The notes beneath the pieces were generated by a model. It did not search any database. It was not told where the DNA came from and saw only the letters and a program-made list of their open reading frames with translations. A stretch of 9,925 nucleotides of DNA. Origin: an uncultured bacterium (GTDB lineage Bacteria > Planctomycetota > Phycisphaerae > Phycisphaerales > UBA1924). Positions within the stretch are counted from its first letter, which is position 1. Every line of letters starts with the position of its first letter. Position numbers and translations under genes: made by a program. Of the stretch, positions 5,882-9,925 are shown piece after piece. The stretch covers positions 1 to 9,925 of the forward strand of contig CALKYH010000172.1 in assembly GCA_938003595.1 (NCBI GenBank). The letters run 5' to 3'.

Positions 5882-6237
5882 GCCGCCCGCCCCCCCGAAG
5901 ACGCGGCGCCGCGCTCGCCATCGCCGCCATCATCCTCGCCATGCTCGGCATCCTCACGCTCGGCGTCACGGCCGCCGCCGGCGACGACGCGGCCCTCGCC
6001 ACGCAGCGGCTCGCCGCCGTCCGCGCCGCCCTCGCCGCCGAGAGCGCCCGCGCCATCTGCCTCCGACAGCAGGCCATCGACCCCGCCGCGCCCGCCGACG
6101 GAACCTTCAACCTGCCCGACGGCTCCGAGGCCGTCGTGATCCAGCCCTTCGCCGCGGCCCCGGCCCCGCCCGGCGAAGCGATCGTTGAAGGCCGACACGG
6201 CGGCGCCGTCCGCCGCATCACCATCACGCCCGACTGA
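5878..6237 (+). CDS. Short GspK/PilX-like protein
   Basis: A 119-residue protein with an N-terminal basic stretch, MSRPPPRRRG, then a hydrophobic segment AALAIAAIILAMLGILTLGV. This is the style of GspK and PilX, whose hydrophobic segments begin RGAAL and, for GspK, lack Glu at +5; here +5 is Ile. GspK normally has about 300 residues with two extra domains, none of which are present. What remains is the helix, an Ala-rich amphipathic stretch to about residue 60, and a short beta-rich tail. The start is fixed by GAGGAGG 8 bases upstream and an ATGA overlap with the GspJ-like gene. Position after J is exactly that of gspK. It may be a minimal tip protein, or a PilX-like minor pilin. It ends 77 bases before the next gene. 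Confidence 0.6.
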   Translation: MSRPPPRRRGAALAIAAIILAMLGILTLGVTAAAGDDAALATQRLAAVRAALAAESARAICLRQQAIDPAAPADGTFNLPDGSEAVVIQPFAAAPAPPGEAIVEGRHGGAVRRITITPD

Positions 6238-6314
6238 CCCGCGCTATCGGACGCGCCCCTCATCGCGCTCCCAAAGCCCTTCATCGAACGATCCGAAGCA
6301 CACCAGAGACCCCG
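6238..6314 (+). other. Gap between the GspK-like and GspL-like genes
   Basis: A 77-base gap, the longest inside the operon. I see no promoter elements. An imperfect hairpin is possible at 6279-6298: CTTC pairs with GAAG and ATC with GAT, with a two-base bulge. The following gene starts at TTG 6315 with only a weak purine stretch (AGAG, 6305-6308) upstream. Confidence 0.3.
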
Positions 6315-7904
6315 TTGTCCCGCAAGACCGTCCAGATCGAGCTCTCTCCCGGTCGCCTGACCGTGCGCTCCGCGCGCGCCGAGCGCATGGTCGAGATCGA
6401 GGACGGCGCCTGGGAGCAGGCCTGGGCCGATGGCCTTCGCCCGCTGGACCGCCCGCTGCGCCAGGCGCTCGATGAGCTGCAGATCGGCCCCGCCGACGCC
6501 GCGCTCCTCTACCGCTCGCCCACCATGGTCGCGGAGGTCTTCTCCTACCCCGTCAAGCCCGCCGCCGCGAGCGAGGCCGCGATGATGGCGCTCGCCGACG
6601 CGCTCGGCCGTCCCCTCGAGGACGCCTCCTGGTCTCTGCGCACGCTCGCCGCCACGGCCAGGCCCCGCGCGCAGACCGTCATCCTCGCCTGCGGCGATCA
6701 CAACGAAACCGCCGAACTGCTCTGCGACTGGCTCGCCCGCGCCGACCTGCGCCTCATCGAGGCCGAACCAGCCGACGCCCGCGCCCTCGCGGAGGTCGCG
6801 GCCATCGTCCGCTCCGGCGCCCGCGCCGAGGGCTGCCGAGCCGCGCTCCGCCTCGATCCCGGCGGCGGCGTCTTCGCCGCCAGCGAAGCCGGCCACATCG
6901 CCTTCGTCCGCAGCATCAGCATCGGCGCCGATCACTTCGTCGAAGCGCTCACCCGCCCCATCCGCCGCGCCGCCGGCGCCCTGCAGCTCTCCCGTGCGCA
7001 GGCCCGGGACATCTGGGCGCGCTTCGGCGTCCCCGAGCCCCAGCAGATCGTCGATGAGGCCTTGGGGCTCCGCGGCGCGGACCTTCTTCCCCTCGTCCAG
7101 CCCGTGCTGCAGCGGCTCATCGTCGATGTGAAGCAGTCCATCCGCTTCGGCCTGCAGGACGCCTCACGCTCCAGCGTGCAGGTGGAGATGATCGGCCCCG
7201 CCGCCGCGACCCCCGGCCTGTCCGAGGCCCTCGCGGCCGCGATCGACCGCCCCGTCGCGCCGTGCGCCATCGCGCGCACCGGCGCGGCCGCCAGGCCGAT
7301 GTCCGCCCTCGCCCCCTCGGCGCGCGAAGGCATCCTCTTCCGCCGCGCCGCCCTGGCCCTCCGCCTGGGCGCGCTCCTTGCCTTCGCGCAGCTCGGCTAC
7401 GAGGGCTACGCCCGCCACGCCGAGAAGCGCGACCTCGACGCCCAGATCGCCGCCATCGAGACCGACGCCGAGAACGCCCAGGCGCTGCTCGCGCTCGCCG
7501 AGGAGCGCATGGAGCTCGCCGCCGCTCTCGAGGCCGCCGAGGCGCAGCTCGAACTGGCCTTCGGCAATCGCATCGACTGGCTCGCCGCCATGCGCGAGAT
7601 CGCCGCCGTCACGCCGGAGGAGATCCGCTTCACGGAGATCGCCGCCGTCTATGAGTCGGGCGTTCCCATCGCGTCGCTCCACGGCGTCGCGTGGCTGACC
7701 GACGAATCCGAGGATGTGGCCGAGAGCCCCATCATGCGCTGCCTCGAGGCCCTGCGCGCCAGTCCGCTGGTCGAGCGCGTCGAACTCGGTGAGGCCCAGC
7801 GCGCCGAGATCGAGGGCCGCGCGTCCCGCCGCTTCTCGCTTCGCGCGGCGCTCGTCGGCTCGCCCGCGTGGGACTTCTCCTCCCCGGCGGAGGTCGAACC
7901 ATGA
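6315..7904 (+). CDS. gspL: GspL-type protein: PilM-like actin fold joined to PilN-like domain
   Basis: A 529-residue bitopic inner-membrane protein that recruits the ATPase and links it to the periplasmic part of the machine. The N-terminal ~330 residues are an actin-like PilM/GspL cytoplasmic domain: strand VQIELSPGRLTV at the start, LRLDPGGGVFAASEAGHIAFVR followed by SISIGADHF, and VKQSIRFGL followed by a VEMIGPAAATPGLSEAL segment. One membrane segment lies at about 345-364. After it comes a coiled coil (about 368-412) and a PilN-like periplasmic domain beginning IDWLAAMREIAAVTPEEIRF (W422). PilM and PilN are separate in type IV pili; one chain is the GspL plan. The start is TTG at 6315: no other start lies in frame upstream, and the next ATG (6387, residue 25) would remove the first conserved strand. 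It ends in an ATGA overlap. Confidence 0.82.
   Translation: MSRKTVQIELSPGRLTVRSARAERMVEIEDGAWEQAWADGLRPLDRPLRQALDELQIGPADAALLYRSPTMVAEVFSYPVKPAAASEAAMMALADALGRPLEDASWSLRTLAATARPRAQTVILACGDHNETAELLCDWLARADLRLIEAEPADARALAEVAAIVRSGARAEGCRAALRLDPGGGVFAASEAGHIAFVRSISIGADHFVEALTRPIRRAAGALQLSRAQARDIWARFGVPEPQQIVDEALGLRGADLLPLVQPVLQRLIVDVKQSIRFGLQDASRSSVQVEMIGPAAATPGLSEALAAAIDRPVAPCAIARTGAAARPMSALAPSAREGILFRRAALALRLGALLAFAQLGYEGYARHAEKRDLDAQIAAIETDAENAQALLALAEERMELAAALEAAEAQLELAFGNRIDWLAAMREIAAVTPEEIRFTEIAAVYESGVPIASLHGVAWLTDESEDVAESPIMRCLEALRASPLVERVELGEAQRAEIEGRASRRFSLRAALVGSPAWDFSSPAEVEP
7879..7893 (+). promoter_or_regulatory. Ribosome site of the GspM-like gene in a short hairpin
   Basis: GGAGG (7889-7893) lies 7 bases before the ATG at 7901 and fixes that start over an in-frame ATG at 7868. 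It is preceded by CCTCC (7879-7883), giving a 5-bp stem with loop CCGGC that would hide the ribosome site. The arrangement repeats the one at gspE, at an ATGA junction where coupling to gspL is expected. A 5-bp match could be chance. Confidence 0.4.
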
Positions 7905-8488
7905 ACAAGGACCGCGTGCGCGCGTTCATGGCGGAGGCGCTGATCGTCGGCGCCGTGATCGGCGCGGGGAACCTCCTCATCGTCGAGCCGATCGGCCTCG
8001 GCGCCAGACGCGCCGGCGCCGCCCTCGCCTCCATGCGCGAGACCATTGAGCGGGCCGACGCCCTCGACCGGCCGGCCATGGACGCCGTCGCCGCCCGCGC
8101 CGACTGGGTCCGCGCCATGAACGAACGCTCCGGCGACGCGGCCCAGGTCTACCAGACCATCAGCGCCGTCGCGAAGCGCTGCGGCGTGCAGGTCGACCGC
8201 GTGCAGCCGACGCCGTTCGTGCCCGACGCCCGCACCAGCAAGGGCGTCTCCGGCCTCGGCTGCTCCATCGTCGCCTCCGGTTCGTACGAGGCCGTCGCCC
8301 GATTCCTCGAGGCGCTCCAGCTCGAGGCCGGCTTCAGCGCCCCCGTCGCCATCCGCCTCGCTCCGTTGCAGGTCCAGGGCGAGCCGCAGGTGCAGGCCAG
8401 CATCGAGTCCATGCACCGCTCGATCGACCTCCGCGCCATCGGCGAGGCGCTGGCCGCGGCCGCCAGCGAAGAGGAGTCGGACGAATGA
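7901..8488 (+). CDS. GspM/PilO-like inner-membrane protein
   Basis: A 195-residue protein with a short cytoplasmic start (MNKDRVRAF), one membrane segment at about 8-28 (MAEALIVGAVIGAGNLLIVEPI), a helical stretch (about 35-80) and a C-terminal ferredoxin-like region. The last part, YQTISAVAKRCGVQVDRVQP followed by CSIVASGSYEAVARFLEALQ, matches the PilO/GspM pattern of a strand and the Y-x2-V-x2-FL helix. Such proteins pair with the PilN or GspL periplasmic domain to form the alignment or platform subcomplex. Start chosen at 7901 for the ATGA overlap and GGAGG. It is followed directly by the PilP/GspC-like gene with ATGA overlap. Whether to name it GspM or PilO cannot be decided from sequence; the fused partner upstream favours GspM. 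Confidence 0.75.
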   Translation: MNKDRVRAFMAEALIVGAVIGAGNLLIVEPIGLGARRAGAALASMRETIERADALDRPAMDAVAARADWVRAMNERSGDAAQVYQTISAVAKRCGVQVDRVQPTPFVPDARTSKGVSGLGCSIVASGSYEAVARFLEALQLEAGFSAPVAIRLAPLQVQGEPQVQASIESMHRSIDLRAIGEALAAAASEEESDE

Positions 8489-8982
8489 ACCGGCGCGCCC
8501 GAGATCGAGCCATCGTCGCCCTGGCTTTCGCCGCGCCGCTGGCGATCGCCCTCGGGCTGCAGGCCCTGGAGTCCGCGCCGGGCCCCAGCGCCGCGTCTGC
8601 TTCGCCGGTCGAAGACATCGCGATCGAGTTCCCCGCCCGCGCCGCAGGCCAGGTCAGCGATCGGCAGCGCGCCGCGCAGGCCTTCGCCGCCATCCGCCGC
8701 GCCGATCCCGTCGGAGAGGCGCCGCTGCTCTATCCGCTCCCCGCGCCCGCCGAGGTCGCCCAGGCCGCCGCGCCCTCCGCCGCGCCCGACCCTGTGATCG
8801 CCGTGAACTCCATCATGGCCGGCCGCGGCGGCGCCATGGCGACCGTCAACCGCAAGCTCCGGCGCGTCGGCGACGAGGCTGCGCCCGGCTGGAAGGTCAT
8901 CGCGATCGACCCCGACGCCGGCACAGTGACGGTCGCAGGCCCCGAGGGCCGCGAGATCGTCGCCCACCGCGCCGGATCCTGA
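8485..8982 (+). CDS. PilP/GspC/MshK-like periplasmic connector
   Basis: A 165-residue protein: a basic N-terminus, one membrane segment at about 9-27 (AIVALAFAAPLAIALGLQAL), an Ala/Pro-rich linker to about residue 100, and a small beta-rich domain at about 104-163. The domain reads VIAVNSIMAGRGGAMATVNR, RRVGD, GWKVIAIDPDAGTVTV, with the NSIM...ATVN...VGD...G-W-V-x-I...G-x-V-x-V pattern of the homology-region beta domain shared by GspC, PilP, MshK and GspB. Those proteins bind the secretin N0 domain, so this one probably links the L-M platform to an outer-membrane secretin not in the window. It occupies the slot of gspN in classical operons. GAGGAG at 8471-8476 lies 8 bases upstream of the ATG, which overlaps the previous stop. 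It is the last gene of the operon. Confidence 0.68.
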   Translation: MNRRARDRAIVALAFAAPLAIALGLQALESAPGPSAASASPVEDIAIEFPARAAGQVSDRQRAAQAFAAIRRADPVGEAPLLYPLPAPAEVAQAAAPSAAPDPVIAVNSIMAGRGGAMATVNRKLRRVGDEAAPGWKVIAIDPDAGTVTVAGPEGREIVAHRAGS

Positions 8983-9010
8983 CGCCGACCGCGCGGCGCG
9001 CAGGGCCGTG

Positions 9011-9016
9011 TATTCT
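9011..9016 (+). promoter_or_regulatory. Possible -10 element of a leaderless transcript for the dipeptidase
   Basis: TATTCT, a 4-of-6 match to TATAAT, lies 7 bases before the ATG at 9024 in an otherwise GC-rich gap. A start site about 7 bases downstream would coincide with the A of the ATG, giving a leaderless mRNA, which agrees with the lack of any Shine-Dalgarno site. No -35 box at normal spacing is seen. Confidence 0.35.
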
Positions 9017-9023
9017 GTCGCGC

Positions 9024-9925
9024 ATGACCGACTCGCTCCTCTGGTTCGACGCCCACCTCGATCTGGCCTACCTCACGATCAACGGGCGCGACATGGAGGC
9101 GCCGCCCGAATCCTGCGGCGGTCCGCATCAGCCCGCCTCCGCGACGCTTCCGTCGCTCGCAGAAGGCGGCGTGCGCTTCGCCCTCGGCACCATCTTCACC
9201 GAGGCCGGCGGCCAGGGCCCCGAGGGCTACCCCGTCGGCGACGCCGAACGCGCGTTCAAGGCCGGTCGCACGCAGCTGGAGGTCTACCTCACCTGGCGCG
9301 ACAAGGGCCTGGCCGCGCTCGACCTGCTCCGCACGGTGCGCACCGATCCGCAGGTCGGCGAGATCCGCGGCGGCATGGGCGTCAGCGAAGTCGTCCACCC
9401 CGACGCGCTCAACGCCGCCCGCCGCGTCGCCCGCGACGGCAAGCTCCACATGGGCGTGCTCATCGAGGGCGCCGACCCCATCCGCAGCCCGGACGAGTTG
9501 GAGTGGTGGACCGAGCGCGGCGCCGTCGCCGTCGGCATGGCCTGGTGGCGCTCCTCGCGCTACGCCGGCGGCAACGGGACCGACGACCCGCTCACCGACC
9601 TGGGCCGCGAACTCGTCAAGCGGATGGACGCGCTCGGCCTCGTGCACGACGCCTCGCACCTGAGCGACCGCTCACTGCGCGGCCTCCTCAGCGCCACCGA
9701 CCGCGTCGTGATGGCCTCGCACTCCAACTGCCGCGCGCTCATGCCCCCCGGCGCCGACGGCAAGCCCAACCAGCGCCACCTCACCGACGAGACGATCCGC
9801 GAGATCGGCCAGCGGGGCGGCATGATCGGCCTGAACCTGCTCGCCGCGTTCCTCCACGAGGACCCGACCAAGGCCGGCGTCAGCGACTGCGTCGCGCATG
9901 TCGAGCATGTGTGCCAGATCCTCGG
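9024..9925 (+). CDS. M19-family (renal/membrane) dipeptidase, 3' end outside the window
   Basis: The first 300 residues of a zinc-dependent dipeptidase of peptidase family M19, which cleaves small or D-residue-containing dipeptides. Metal-ligand motifs appear in the expected order: H11-x-D13 (FDAHLDLA), the bridging Glu at E148 (VLIEGADPI), H212 in HDASHLS and H233 in ASHSNCRAL. The frame stays open to the window end, so the remaining C-terminal residues, including the family's last active-site Asp, are not visible. There is no recognisable signal peptide (MTDSLLWFDAHLDLAYL), so a cytoplasmic enzyme is likely. The ATG at 9024 is chosen because family similarity begins immediately (DAHLD within 15 residues) and a -10-like element sits just upstream. 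The 41-base gap and different function suggest it is a separate transcription unit from the secretion operon. Confidence 0.9.
   Translation, partial: MTDSLLWFDAHLDLAYLTINGRDMEAPPESCGGPHQPASATLPSLAEGGVRFALGTIFTEAGGQGPEGYPVGDAERAFKAGRTQLEVYLTWRDKGLAALDLLRTVRTDPQVGEIRGGMGVSEVVHPDALNAARRVARDGKLHMGVLIEGADPIRSPDELEWWTERGAVAVGMAWWRSSRYAGGNGTDDPLTDLGRELVKRMDALGLVHDASHLSDRSLRGLLSATDRVVMASHSNCRALMPPGADGKPNQRHLTDETIREIGQRGGMIGLNLLAAFLHEDPTKAGVSDCVAHVEHVCQIL

Noticed and set aside
5742..6935. 397-codon - strand frame opposite the GspK-like and GspL-like genes
   Set aside because: Antisense shadow with Gly/Ala/Asp-rich composition; the + strand genes have ribosome sites, membrane segments and family patterns.
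505..8982. Reading the cluster as a twitching type IV pilus operon
   Set aside because: No retraction ATPase is present, the ATPase has the zinc cysteines of the assembly type, and PilM and PilN are one chain as in GspL; a type II-like machine fits better.
8983..9023. GC palindrome (CGCG-CGG-CGCG) as terminator of the secretion operon
   Set aside because: Only 4 bp of stem and no T-run; such matches are common at this GC content.
1..9925. CTAG also seems absent
   Set aside because: CTAG is rare in many bacteria and its TAG makes it scarce in coding DNA, so unlike ACGT this is not informative.
1..9925. tRNA, rRNA, CRISPR array, insertion sequence or prophage
   Set aside because: No spaced direct repeats, transposase, integrase or tRNA-like cloverleaf was seen; nearly all bases are in the listed genes.

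Overview
The window is very GC-rich DNA in which every supported gene lies on the + strand. Ten of the twelve genes form one tightly packed block for a type II secretion / type IV pilus-like machine. The base composition, the RRAFTLIEL-style prepilin leaders, the TTG start and the compact E-F-G-H-I-J-K-L-M order suggest a planctomycete, possibly of the Phycisphaerae. That placement is an inference from style. A deltaproteobacterium or another GC-rich phylum is not excluded.

Layout. 1-324 is the 3' end of a 3-oxoacid CoA-transferase B subunit (scoB/atoA type). 325-504 is non-coding and holds three consecutive inverted repeats. 505-8982 is the secretion/pilus operon: a stand-alone PilZ-domain protein, the assembly ATPase GspE, the inner-membrane platform GspF, pseudopilins of G, H, I-like and J-like type, a very short K/PilX-like protein, a GspL-type protein (PilM-like actin fold joined to a PilN-like periplasmic domain), a GspM/PilO-like protein, and a last small protein with a PilP/GspC/MshK-like beta domain. 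From 9024 to the window end is the 5' part of an M19 (renal/membrane) dipeptidase, probably with its own promoter.

How the genes work together. GspE would hydrolyse ATP in the cytoplasm and drive GspF, which extracts processed pseudopilins from the membrane into a short pseudopilus headed by the minor pseudopilins. The L-M-(P/C) proteins connect the ATPase through the inner membrane to an outer-membrane secretin. The PilZ protein, translated first and overlapping gspE, is a plausible cyclic-di-GMP input. No secretin (GspD/PilQ), no prepilin peptidase (GspO/PilD) and no retraction ATPase (PilT) are in the window, so they must be elsewhere if the machine works. Most junctions are 4-base ATGA stop/start overlaps, which points to translational coupling.

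The strongest signal outside the genes is compositional: by hand reading of the whole + strand, the palindrome ACGT never occurs, although ACG and CGT are each common. Codon choice bends to avoid it: all 13 Asp-Val, both Asn-Val and both His-Val pairs use GAT, AAT or CAT before the Val codon, against the otherwise strong C-ending preference. This looks like avoidance of a restriction or modification site.
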